From assembly GCA_965372355.1 (NCBI GenBank), contig CBDVBZ010000137.1:1-8743 (forward strand): DNA of 8,743 bases. The letters are read 5' to 3'. The position numbers and the translations under genes are program-made. Of this stretch, positions 1-6,034 are shown in pieces (position 1 is the first letter of the stretch; each line of letters starts with the position of its first letter). The notes below the pieces were generated by a model. That model was not told the DNA's origin, made no database searches, and worked only from the letters and a program-made list of their open reading frames with translations. The stretch is from CBDVBZ01 sp965372355. GTDB taxonomy: Bacteria; Krumholzibacteriota; Krumholzibacteriia; WVZY01.

Positions 1-133
1 CTATACTAGATATGCAAAGGGTTTCCGAATCCAGTGCCCCTGCCAAGCGTCCACCGAAGGGCTTAGACGAGCTGAAGCGGTTGAGCAACGTTGTGCGTCA
101 GCTTCCTTGCGTGCCGAACTACAGTTCGTCTGC
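1..133. other. Unassigned left edge, hairpin-rich, ahead of a terminator
   Basis: No gene is recognised here. A plus-strand reading frame is open from 12 to 353 but has no Shine-Dalgarno, resembles nothing known to me and runs straight through the terminator at 134-155, so I do not call it. Several short inverted repeats are visible: AGCTGA (70-75) with TCAGCT (98-103), the palindrome CAACGTTG (86-93), and CGAACT-AC-AGTTCG (115-128). They sit directly ahead of a terminator, so this could be the 3' end of a transcript, coding or not, that begins outside the window. It matches no tRNA, tmRNA, SRP or RNase P element that I recognise. Confidence 0.3.
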
Positions 134-155
134 CCCGCTTGGCGGGTGTTTTTTT
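134..155 (+). terminator. Rho-independent terminator
   Basis: The stem CCCGC (134-138) pairs with GCGGG (142-146) around a TTG loop. It is followed by TG and then seven T residues (149-155). A weaker GGG/CCC hairpin with another T-rich run (TTTGTTTGTTTTTT, 167-180) follows immediately and may act as a back-up. The polarity ends transcription entering from the left edge on the plus strand and insulates the pseudogene tail downstream. Confidence 0.75.
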
Positions 156-259
156 GGGGCGCTCCCTTTGTTTGTTTTTTGCACCTTCCGCTTTCTTTGT
201 CTCCTCGTCATGCAAGTATTTTCCCCGCGGACTGTCAAGTTCTATTCCCGAGTGATGCG

Positions 260-353
260 CCGGTATCGACATGGACTCTCCAGCGGCGTGTATTTCTACC
301 GGTTGGTGACCCGGGATTTCTCGAAGACAAAAAAAGTCGTGCTTTTGAAATAA
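260..353 (+). pseudogene. Orphan T9SS-type sorting-domain tail, copy A
   Basis: The 26 codons at 276-353 read LSSGVYFYRLVTRDFSKT and then KKVVLLK-stop. This is the last strand region of a YPNPFNP-type C-terminal sorting domain. It aligns without gaps to the end of the intact gene (3856-3933), with about 62 of 78 bases identical by hand count; many changes are third-position or conservative (K/R). Nothing upstream in the same frame resembles the rest of the domain: no YPNPFNP, no body and no signal peptide. The 11-mer CCGGTATCGAC at 260-270 also occurs in the intact gene at 3623-3633, in the linker just before its sorting domain, but in another frame relative to the tail. I infer a gene remnant that lost most of its sequence by internal deletion. 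Confidence 0.7.
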
Positions 354-459
354 TCCCGGTCGAGCCCCCGCCCTATCTAACGGCGTGACAAACTGTTGCG
401 GGCACCACCCTGGCCACGCGCAGCGTCCGGAACCACGTCTTTCCAAACTGCCACTTATG

Positions 460-468
460 TGGTATAAT
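460..468 (+). promoter_or_regulatory. Extended -10 promoter candidate
   Basis: TGGTATAAT matches an extended -10 (TGn plus the perfect hexamer TATAAT at 463-468). A poor -35, TTCCAA, lies at 441-446 with a 16-base spacer. A start near 475 would lead directly into the hairpin at 481-525, so a transcript would end after about 60 bases unless it reads through. The match could be fortuitous. If real, it is the only candidate promoter noted upstream of the gene at 784. Confidence 0.4.
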
Positions 469-480
469 TGCTGCGTTGCC

Positions 481-535
481 GGCCAGAGCGGGGGGCAGAG
501 AACGAAGGCCCCCACGCCACTGGCCATTATTTTTT
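481..535 (+). terminator. Long GC-rich hairpin with T-tract, terminator or attenuator
   Basis: The outer stem is GGCCAG (481-486) with CTGGCC (520-525). Inside it GCG (488-490) can pair with CGC (515-517), and GGGGGC (491-496) pairs with GCCCCC (508-513), closing an 11-base loop. ATTATTTTTT (526-535) follows. The structure has the form of a strong plus-strand intrinsic terminator. It lies about 130 bases after the stop of copy A, where a terminator for the ancestral gene would be expected, and only 12 bases after the extended -10 at 460-468. Confidence 0.7.
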
Positions 536-557
536 GGGATCCCGGCATCCGGCCTGA

Positions 558-575
558 GTGACGCACGTGCGTCAC
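558..575. repeat. 18-bp perfect palindrome
   Basis: GTGACGCACGTGCGTCAC is its own reverse complement with no spacer. It lies between the hairpin terminator and the start of homology in copy B. Its right end (GTCAC at 571-575) touches the stretch where a weak match to the intact gene upstream of its tail begins. It could be a regulator's operator, a cruciform-forming site or a recombination scar. Nothing in the window identifies a protein that would bind it. Confidence 0.6.
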
Positions 576-591
576 CCCTGCGTGGATCCGG

Positions 592-708
592 TGCGTGAGA
601 TCACACGGCACAAACAACGCCGGCCAGCAGGTCTCCAGCGGCGTGTGTTTGCATAAACTCGTCACCAAGGACTTCTCGAAAACGATGAAGATGGTATTGT
701 TGATCTAA
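592..708 (+). pseudogene. Orphan T9SS-type sorting-domain tail, copy B
   Basis: Positions 604-708 read HGTNNAGQQVSSGVCLHKL, then VTKDFSKTMKMVLLI-stop. They align without gaps to 3829-3933 of the intact gene, with roughly 89 of 105 bases identical by hand count; weaker similarity continues back to about 592. The conserved aromatic motif GVYFYKL has become GVCLHKL and the terminal lysine has become isoleucine, changes that look like decay. There is no start codon, ribosome site or upstream domain in this frame. It is closer to copy C than copy A is, which suggests a later duplication or past gene conversion. It would lie in the leader of any transcript that reaches the gene at 784 from the candidate promoter at 460. 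Confidence 0.75.
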
Positions 709-783
709 ACGCTCTGTCGCGTATCGACACCTCCTGCACGTAGCCGCAGCGAAGCGGCAGGGCATCACAGGTGGGGGAATACA
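709..783 (+). promoter_or_regulatory. Leader and ribosome binding site of the 784 gene
   Basis: AGGTGGGGG (769-777) lies six bases before the ATG at 784 and acts as a purine-rich ribosome binding site, which supports that start. Upstream, GCCGC (743-747) can pair with GCGGC (754-758) around AGCGAA. CACCT (728-732) is complementary to AGGTG (769-773) and could partly cover the ribosome site. The pairing is short, so regulation by masking is only a suggestion. Confidence 0.5.
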
Positions 784-3700
784 ATGAAAACGGCGTTGTG
801 TCTGCTGGTTGTTTTCACCCTGGTGTCGCTGCACACGGTTGCATCTCCGAAAGAGATTCCTCGACAGCCTCTGCAGTTCGAATCCACTCCACATTCCGAC
901 GCTCCGCTTCCACCGGATCTCGCTGCTAAATACGGTACGCTCCAGCAATCCGCCGCGGCGGTGGCGGACACATTTGTTCTCCACTGGGCCACGTTCGACG
1001 CTCGGGGCGGCCCGGATCCGATGGATTACACGCACGTGGATCTCACCACCCAGCTCGCGACGTTCTTTCACGTGGCGGACGGCGTGGAGCTCGACGGTGG
1101 AGATAACGGAAACCTCAATCCCTTAAGCGGCCTCCGGTCGATGTGGTGCGGTGTGGATGCATCGACGGCGGCGCCATACTGCTCGTATGCCGCGTTGCCA
1201 GGATACGGCAACGGCTGGAAGCAACGACTCGAGAGCGACCCGGTTGCCGGCGACAGCCTCAGCATCAGCTACAAGGTCTTCTGGGATTCGGAAGAGGAAT
1301 ACGATTACACGCGCGTCGAGTACACGTTCGACGATGGCGAGACGTGGCTCGAGTTTCCACTGACCGATGGCGGTGTGGGGAAGCCGAACGCATACGACAG
1401 CCTCGGGACGGCACCGTTTATTACCGAGAATTTCACCGTGAACTCCCCCGGCGCATCAAGCGTGCGGGTTCGTTTCGCGTTTATCTCCGACGGCGCCTGG
1501 TCGGATGAGGACGGGCTGTGGGACACGGACGGGGCTATCCTCATCGATGACATCGTTGTCAGCACGTGGAGCGGTGGTTCGGCTGCCTTTAGCAACGTGG
1601 AGGATTTTGAGTCCGCACCCGTTGGTGGCCACACGGCGGGGATCTGGACCGGCAACGTGGAGCCCGGTTTTGGTGACTTTGCCGCACTGTATCCCGGAAT
1701 CAACGTCCTCCAGGAGGATCCATGCCAGTATGACACGGACTTCATCTGGGGGTTTTTCGATGACCCGGCCAATGCGCCATACATCTACTGCAGACCCGAC
1801 CCGGTGCCGTGGCAGGGCGTGGTGCCGTTTGGGAATGCGGATGGCCTCTACATCCACAATCAGATCTGGTCGCCGAGGTTCGCGAATACGGGAAGTGGCG
1901 ATGAGTACATACTCACCTTCCGCGTATACCGGGACCTCGACCTGAATGACCTCGTGTTCTATCAATGGAAAATTCGTACGTATTACAATGGGTGCCCTGC
2001 CGACTGGGAGCGCCTCAGCTTTGTGTACTATGGAGGGCAAAAGGATTGGCTGACCGCACGGTTCGAGGTCGGGTCCCTCGTGGGCGGGGCGGAGGAGCTG
2101 CAGATCGCCGTTGGCGTCTTCGACGCGTGTGAGATCTGGTGCAACATCTACGGCACCCCCAGCCTTTGCCGCAGCCACGGCCCCCTCTTTGACGACATCC
2201 GGCTGGTCCGCGTCAACACGGAGGGTCCCCGATACACGGTTCGGCATATCGATCTTTTCCAGGACAACTTTGCCGACGATGGCACGTTGACCGGCACGGC
2301 CCGCGCCGACGCCGCGCTGGACATTCTGCCGCGGAGCAGTCCGGGGATTCAGCCGGGAGACTCGACCGTCGCGACGGTTTGGCCGGTCCATGGTCCCGCG
2401 GGCGCTGGCCCATCCGCCTGGCTCCATGCCAGGGTTCACAATGGCAACGCGCCCAAATCGGGTCCCGGGTTGGGTTCGGCCGATACCCGTCCAGGCAAGG
2501 CGGGTCCGCGTTGGCCGCATGCCGGCTCGTGGGTCGATGCCGACGGCGACACATGGGAGATCTTCCAGATGGATACCGTCGTCACTTCGTCCGGCGGCTA
2601 CAGTCCCGATCGATACTGCGTCGATTTGAACGATGCGCTGTTTGTGCCGGGTGACACGATCCTGTACTTCTTTGGCGCGGACGTCGATGGTGCGTCGGGC
2701 AACGGCAACGAGAACTACTGGCACAGAACGATCGGCGGCCAGGGCGAGGACAACGTCACATCGGATATCGAAGAGGCGGCGGCCAGCCCGTGTGAGTTCA
2801 CGATCCTCCCGGCCGGTGGCTACAACCGCGGTGGCAACGATCTCTATGTGGACGACACCGATGACCGCGGTGGTCCGGCGCAGCTGTTCTTCGACAGCGC
2901 GTTCGACATGATAGGTCTACTGGACCGGGTCGACCGGTATGACGTGCTCGGTCCGTCGTCGGCCGCAGGCAACAGTCTGGCGTCGCGTGTGAAGAGTAAC
3001 ATCAACCAGATCATCAACACCTACCAAACGATCATCTGGAACTCGGGCAACCTCTCCAGTGCGACGATTGGTGACGGCACAGGATACCCGGAGAAGTCGG
3101 ACGACTTTGGTCTGCTCGAGCAATTCATCCGCACGTCTGTCAAAGATCCGCTACTCTATATCTCCGGTGACGACATTGCCGAAGAGTGGGTGACGCTCGG
3201 TGGCACGGGCGCGGGTCTGTTGCGCTCGAACTGGATCCCCTTCAACCTGCTCGACGGCGACCATGTGAACTTCGGAGAGACGGTCTCGCCGACATTGACG
3301 GCAACGGGCTCATGGTTCACCCCACCCAGTGGGCCGCAACAACTCGTTGTCTACGGTGGTTGCCCGGTGATCAACGATTTCGACGTGTTGCAGCCGACGG
3401 GAGTTTCGATCGAGCAGTTCCCGTATCCGAACGCGGGCACGGGCAACGGCGCCGCTGTAATCAGCGCTCAGGGCCCGAACGCCCAGCCGGGAATTCACTA
3501 CGCGATCATGCTCTCTGGATTCAGTTATCACAACATCCGCGATGCCGTCGTCGCGTTTCCGCCGGTGCGGGTTGATCACTTACGCACTTTCCTCGAACAG
3601 CATGGCATTGTGCCTGAGCCAACCGGTATCGACCCGGATGGCGGCCCCCAATACGCAAACGCGCTCGAGTCCAACTACCCGAACCCGTTCAACCCGGTGA

Positions 3701-3933
3701 CGACGATTCGCTACAGCATCAAAGAGCGCGCACACGTATCGCTCAAGATCTACAACGCGGCGGGCCAGCTGGTCGCAACGCTCGTCGATGAGGTGCGATC
3801 ACCCGATCGGGTAAAGCCCGTGACATGGCACGGCACGAACAACACCGGCCAGCAGGTCTCCAGCGGTGTGTATTTCTACAAACTCGTCACCAAGGATTTC
3901 TCGAAGACGAGAAAAATGGTTTTTTTGAAATAA
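784..3933 (+). CDS. Large secreted multidomain protein with T9SS-type C-terminal sorting domain
   Basis: The 1049-residue product begins with a Sec signal peptide (about residues 1-21, ending near HTVAS). Residues about 90-262 and 265-480 look like two beta-rich, jelly-roll or MAM/lectin-like modules; both end in an acidic strand of the form ILIDDIVVS or LFDDIRLVRV. Residues about 686-930 resemble an alpha/beta flavodoxin- or amidotransferase-like fold. It opens with LYVDDTDDRGG (687-697), and LLYISGDDIAEEW lies at 790-802. No catalytic Cys-His pair could be assigned. The C terminus (about 959-1049) has NYPNPFNPVTTIRY and ends SSGVYFYKLV...KMVFLK, the pattern of T9SS type A sorting or FlgD Ig-like domains. 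In T9SS lineages this domain directs cargo through the outer membrane and is usually removed. Molecular function is unknown. Two decayed copies of its tail lie upstream. Confidence 0.88.
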   Translation: MKTALCLLVVFTLVSLHTVASPKEIPRQPLQFESTPHSDAPLPPDLAAKYGTLQQSAAAVADTFVLHWATFDARGGPDPMDYTHVDLTTQLATFFHVADGVELDGGDNGNLNPLSGLRSMWCGVDASTAAPYCSYAALPGYGNGWKQRLESDPVAGDSLSISYKVFWDSEEEYDYTRVEYTFDDGETWLEFPLTDGGVGKPNAYDSLGTAPFITENFTVNSPGASSVRVRFAFISDGAWSDEDGLWDTDGAILIDDIVVSTWSGGSAAFSNVEDFESAPVGGHTAGIWTGNVEPGFGDFAALYPGINVLQEDPCQYDTDFIWGFFDDPANAPYIYCRPDPVPWQGVVPFGNADGLYIHNQIWSPRFANTGSGDEYILTFRVYRDLDLNDLVFYQWKIRTYYNGCPADWERLSFVYYGGQKDWLTARFEVGSLVGGAEELQIAVGVFDACEIWCNIYGTPSLCRSHGPLFDDIRLVRVNTEGPRYTVRHIDLFQDNFADDGTLTGTARADAALDILPRSSPGIQPGDSTVATVWPVHGPAGAGPSAWLHARVHNGNAPKSGPGLGSADTRPGKAGPRWPHAGSWVDADGDTWEIFQMDTVVTSSGGYSPDRYCVDLNDALFVPGDTILYFFGADVDGASGNGNENYWHRTIGGQGEDNVTSDIEEAAASPCEFTILPAGGYNRGGNDLYVDDTDDRGGPAQLFFDSAFDMIGLLDRVDRYDVLGPSSAAGNSLASRVKSNINQIINTYQTIIWNSGNLSSATIGDGTGYPEKSDDFGLLEQFIRTSVKDPLLYISGDDIAEEWVTLGGTGAGLLRSNWIPFNLLDGDHVNFGETVSPTLTATGSWFTPPSGPQQLVVYGGCPVINDFDVLQPTGVSIEQFPYPNAGTGNGAAVISAQGPNAQPGIHYAIMLSGFSYHNIRDAVVAFPPVRVDHLRTFLEQHGIVPEPTGIDPDGGPQYANALESNYPNPFNPVTTIRYSIKERAHVSLKIYNAAGQLVATLVDEVRSPDRVKPVTWHGTNNTGQQVSSGVYFYKLVTKDFSKTRKMVFLK

Positions 3934-4263
3934 GGACATATGTCCTAATCGCAAGTAATCGCACTAATCACATGTGAATATCCGCATACTCCCGCTGCGG
4001 GAGTGGGTCCGGGTGTTCGGATGTCAAGCTCCGCGAGCGAATCCCACGAATAGAGAGGGCGAGAGCCAGGGCTTGTGAAAACCTTCACGACTCCCATTAT
4101 GGGCATAATATTATGTTAACCTGGTTAACGCGTTGTGAAGACAGGAGAAAGGCCCAATACTCCAAGAATGACCGCGATATTATGTTAACTTCACTCCCAC
4201 CGGTGGGAGTAGGTTTGCGCTAACCTGATCTGAAGAAGATAGTTATGTCACGCCTAGTCGTCG
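3934..4263. repeat. Gene-free region packed with palindromes and short repeats
   Basis: No credible gene is present. AGGACATATGTCCT (3933-3946) is a perfect palindrome overlapping the last base of the upstream stop codon. ACTCCCGC-T-GCGGGAGT (3988-4004) and the perfect palindrome ACTCCCACCGGTGGGAGT (4193-4210) share the arms ACTCCC/GGGAGT; a third, partial relative is ACTCCCATTATGGG (4090-4103). ATATTATGTTAAC occurs twice, at 4108-4120 and 4177-4189. GTTAACC-T-GGTTAAC (4115-4129) is an inverted repeat. GTGAA-AACC-TTCAC (4075-4088) can form a hairpin, and TTGTGAA recurs at 4073 and 4133. None of the hairpins is followed by a T-tract, so a standard terminator for the 784 gene is not evident. 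Confidence 0.6.
4084..4111 (+). promoter_or_regulatory. Possible sigma-70 promoter with adjacent operator-like repeat
   Basis: TTCACG (4084-4089) and TAATAT (4106-4111), 16 bases apart, each match four of six positions of the sigma-70 hexamers. The inverted repeat GTTAACCTGGTTAAC (4115-4129) lies just downstream, around the expected start of transcription, where a repressor could block it. It would serve the plus-strand genes at 4264 and 4542. The match is weak in a locally AT-rich patch. Confidence 0.25.
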
Positions 4264-4545
4264 ATGGATTTAACCGTAGGAATTGTCTTTCTTGAGGATA
4301 ATCGGGGATCGTTAATATTGCCCACAGTATCATTGTCCTTCGCCGAGATCGTGTCATTAGGTGTATCTCTGGAAAAAAGTTATGGCGAATATGCCGAGAC
4401 CGAGTTGCATATCGGGGTCACACTTCAATCATATGCTGGTATAGCCGCCATGGTGGTGGGTCCGCTCTTGATTGCATTGGGAGGACAATCGCTTCAACTG
4501 CATGGACGGAGCAATTCGACTTCATTACATGTGAGGGTATCATGA
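4264..4545 (+). CDS. Hypothetical 93-residue protein, doubtful
   Basis: I do not recognise this product. It has alternating polar and hydrophobic stretches (for example SLSFAEIVSLGVSL) and one strongly hydrophobic segment at about residues 58-74 (YAGIAAMVVGPLLIALGG). There is no signal peptide. The frame is closed by a TAG six bases before the ATG, and no Shine-Dalgarno precedes it. Its last codon overlaps the next start as ATGA, the arrangement of translationally coupled genes, which is the best argument that it is real. Base composition looks more AT-rich than the neighbours. It could instead be the remnant of a longer membrane or barrel protein whose 5' part has decayed into the repeat region. 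Confidence 0.35.
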   Translation: MDLTVGIVFLEDNRGSLILPTVSLSFAEIVSLGVSLEKSYGEYAETELHIGVTLQSYAGIAAMVVGPLLIALGGQSLQLHGRSNSTSLHVRVS

Positions 4546-5078
4546 GCACTTTTCGTATGAAAGCCGGGTGGTCTCACCCTCTCGTTTTCCTTCTCCTGGT
4601 ACTCCTCTGCAGCGCCGCAATCGTCCCGGTCTCCACCGTCCATGCAGGTGATCGTCCAGGTCCATCCCTGGATATTGCCCTCGGAATGGCGCATCTGCGA
4701 ACTGGCTGGGGCCCGGGTTTGGAACTGCGCCCCGGTTATGCGATCGGCGGCAAATGGTTGGTTTATGCAACATTAGCTTACGCTTTCCACCAAATAGACT
4801 TTTACCGCAGCGATAGTGCCGGATTCGTCGGTGCTGGATTCGGTTACTTTTTTAGAGATCAATCCGAACTGCCAATCCTGGTGAGAGTCGGGCTGGCCCA
4901 ATTCGCGGCCTCCTACCTCGACCTGCCTGACCCTTCGGGACTGCCACTTGGCTTCCAGGTGGCATTTGATATCAAGTGGGCCAAACATTTTGCTTTCGGA
5001 GCGGAGTGGACGTTTCAGGCGAATTCCCCCCAGGACGGGATTCTGTTGATTCCGGTAACACTGACCCTCCAGTGGTGA
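4542..5078 (+). CDS. Outer-membrane beta-barrel-like protein
   Basis: The 178-residue product has a long hydrophobic signal segment (residues 14-28, FLLLVLLCSAA core) and a likely cleavage after VHA at residue 35. The mature part alternates hydrophobic and polar residues in strands rich in Gly, Tyr and Phe: GLELRPGYAIGGKWLVYATL, then FVGAGFGYFF, AFGAEWTF. It ends in IPVTLTLQW, an alternating strand with a terminal aromatic residue as in the signal read by the BAM assembly machinery. This suggests a small barrel of about eight strands in the outer membrane, possibly OmpW/OprF-barrel-like. No specific family is assigned. The start at 4542 is chosen because AGGG lies a few bases upstream and the codon overlaps the preceding stop; 4557 is a possible alternative. 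It is convergent with the PagL-like gene. Confidence 0.7.
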   Translation: MSTFRMKAGWSHPLVFLLLVLLCSAAIVPVSTVHAGDRPGPSLDIALGMAHLRTGWGPGLELRPGYAIGGKWLVYATLAYAFHQIDFYRSDSAGFVGAGFGYFFRDQSELPILVRVGLAQFAASYLDLPDPSGLPLGFQVAFDIKWAKHFAFGAEWTFQANSPQDGILLIPVTLTLQW

Positions 5079-5242
5079 GAGGTGGACCTCGGAATTCGGA
5101 CAGCATATTAAGGTGGATCCGAGCCTACTTGGTCCGCGCCGTTAGTAAAAGCGGCTTCGTAATCACGTAGGCACTCGCCGAGTAGGTTCCCTCTACTATA
5201 CTCAATACCGCGTCTCTGCCGGCCGCCGCAACGATCATCCGG
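5079..5242. other. Convergent intergenic region with competing inverted repeats
   Basis: No gene is seen. CCTACTTGG (5124-5132) can pair with CCGAGTAGG (5178-5186), eight Watson-Crick pairs plus one wobble. GCCTAC (5123-5128) is also perfectly complementary to GTAGGC (5167-5172), so two mutually exclusive stems are possible. CTCGGA (5088-5093) matches TCCGAG (5118-5123) in inverted orientation. The region separates two converging genes and may help end both transcripts, but neither strand shows a T-tract after a stem. Confidence 0.35.
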
Positions 5243-5905
5243 CTACTCGGCCACGTTCACGCCAAAGTAGTAGATGTTGGAGTCGACCCCGGGGTTTTCG
5301 AGGGCGAGGTTGCCGTTGGAGAGGTGATGGAGTTTGTACCCGCCGGTGATCGAGAGCCGCTCGGTCAGCAAGATCTCCACACCACCGCCGAGATCGAACG
5401 TGTAGTTGAACGACGATGCCCCGGCTGTCGGCACCGCAGCCTCGAAGAAAAGGACGCCGACGCTGCCGCTCCCGAACACAAACAGTCTGTCGACCGGCTG
5501 AAGACCTACCCTCAACCCGATCGGCGCCGTGCCGATGCCATACCTCGATTCGAGCTGCAGGGTCCGGGTGGAGAACGACTCGAGGACGCCGATTGTCGCC
5601 GTAGGATTGCGCGTCAACACCGCCAGCGGGATCACATCGAGCGTGTAGTCTACGCGGGCCCGGCTGACATCGAACAGGCGCCACGTGACTCGAAACGCAA
5701 CCTCGTGGAAGTCGCGTCCGGGTGTGGTTCCCAGAAGCACATCGGTCGGTGAGTTGTATGACATACCGCCCCACACACCCAGTCCGCTCGGTCGTATTGA
5801 CGATGTCCTGCGGTCACCCACCGATTCTTCTTCGGCAAGAACCGGCCGGGAACAAATTGCGATGATCACCAGCAGTAGAGTAAATGTGAGCAAAGCAGCC
5901 CTCAT
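5243..5905 (-). CDS. PagL-like acyloxyacyl hydrolase (lipid A 3-O-deacylase family)
   Basis: The 220-residue product starts with a signal peptide (hydrophobic residues 8-18, cleavage near PVLA, residue 24). The rest is a Gly- and aromatic-rich barrel. The C-terminal motif YKLHHLSNGNLALENPGVDSN (residues 190-210) is the signature of the PagL/acyloxyacyl hydrolase family, whose members sit in the outer membrane and remove an ester-linked acyl chain from lipid A. In Pseudomonas PagL the active site is His126, Ser128 and Glu140. Here His194 and Ser196 keep the H-x-S spacing, and the position 14 after the His is Asp208 instead of Glu. The start at 5905 is preferred over the in-frame ATG at 5953 because GAAAGGGA lies just upstream and a signal peptide follows directly. 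It is downstream of, and on the same strand as, the beta-propeller gene. Confidence 0.8.
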   Translation of the reverse strand: MRAALLTFTLLLVIIAICSRPVLAEEESVGDRRTSSIRPSGLGVWGGMSYNSPTDVLLGTTPGRDFHEVAFRVTWRLFDVSRARVDYTLDVIPLAVLTRNPTATIGVLESFSTRTLQLESRYGIGTAPIGLRVGLQPVDRLFVFGSGSVGVLFFEAAVPTAGASSFNYTFDLGGGVEILLTERLSITGGYKLHHLSNGNLALENPGVDSNIYYFGVNVAE

Positions 5906-5926
5906 GTTGTCCCTTTCCACACTCAC

Positions 5927-5980
5927 AAAAAACAGCGGCGATTTATGTGTCACGCTGACCTGAAGGGACGCCCTTCCAGG
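5927..5980 (-). terminator. Tandem hairpins between propeller and PagL-like genes
   Basis: On the minus strand, CCTGGAAGGG, loop CGT and CCCTTCAGG (5980-5959) form a nine-pair stem with one bulge. Then CAGCG (5957-5953) pairs with CGCTG (5937-5933) across a 15-base loop and is followed by TTTTTT (5932-5927). The second element resembles a weak intrinsic terminator for the beta-propeller gene. It ends only 21 bases before the start codon at 5905 and leaves little room for a separate promoter, so partial read-through or attenuation into the PagL-like gene is plausible. Confidence 0.45.
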
Positions 5981-6034
5981 ACAGGTGTTACATCTGCCGA
6001 TTGGAACAGGACAGGCTCAACCGGCAACGCAAGC

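Noticed and set aside
15..55. T-arm-like sequence TTTCCGAATCCAG suggesting a tRNA or tmRNA 3' end
   Set aside because: The flanking bases do not form the five-pair T stem, and there is no acceptor stem or CCA end in the right place.
12..353. A 113-codon plus-strand frame ending in the sorting-domain tail, as one gene
   Set aside because: It has no ribosome site, runs through a strong terminator at 134-155, and only its last 26 codons resemble a protein. The open upstream part looks accidental, so only the tail is annotated as a remnant.
1456..2724. A 422-codon open frame on the minus strand inside the secreted-protein gene
   Set aside because: It lies fully within a gene with clear domains on the plus strand, has no recognisable motifs, is rich in Arg, Val and Pro as expected from the reverse strand of GC-rich coding DNA, and has no ribosome site that I can see.
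3988..4004. ACTCCCGCTGCGGGAGT as the terminator of the 784 gene
   Set aside because: The stem is good but the following bases (GGGTCCGGG) contain no T-run, so it is recorded as part of the repeat cluster instead.
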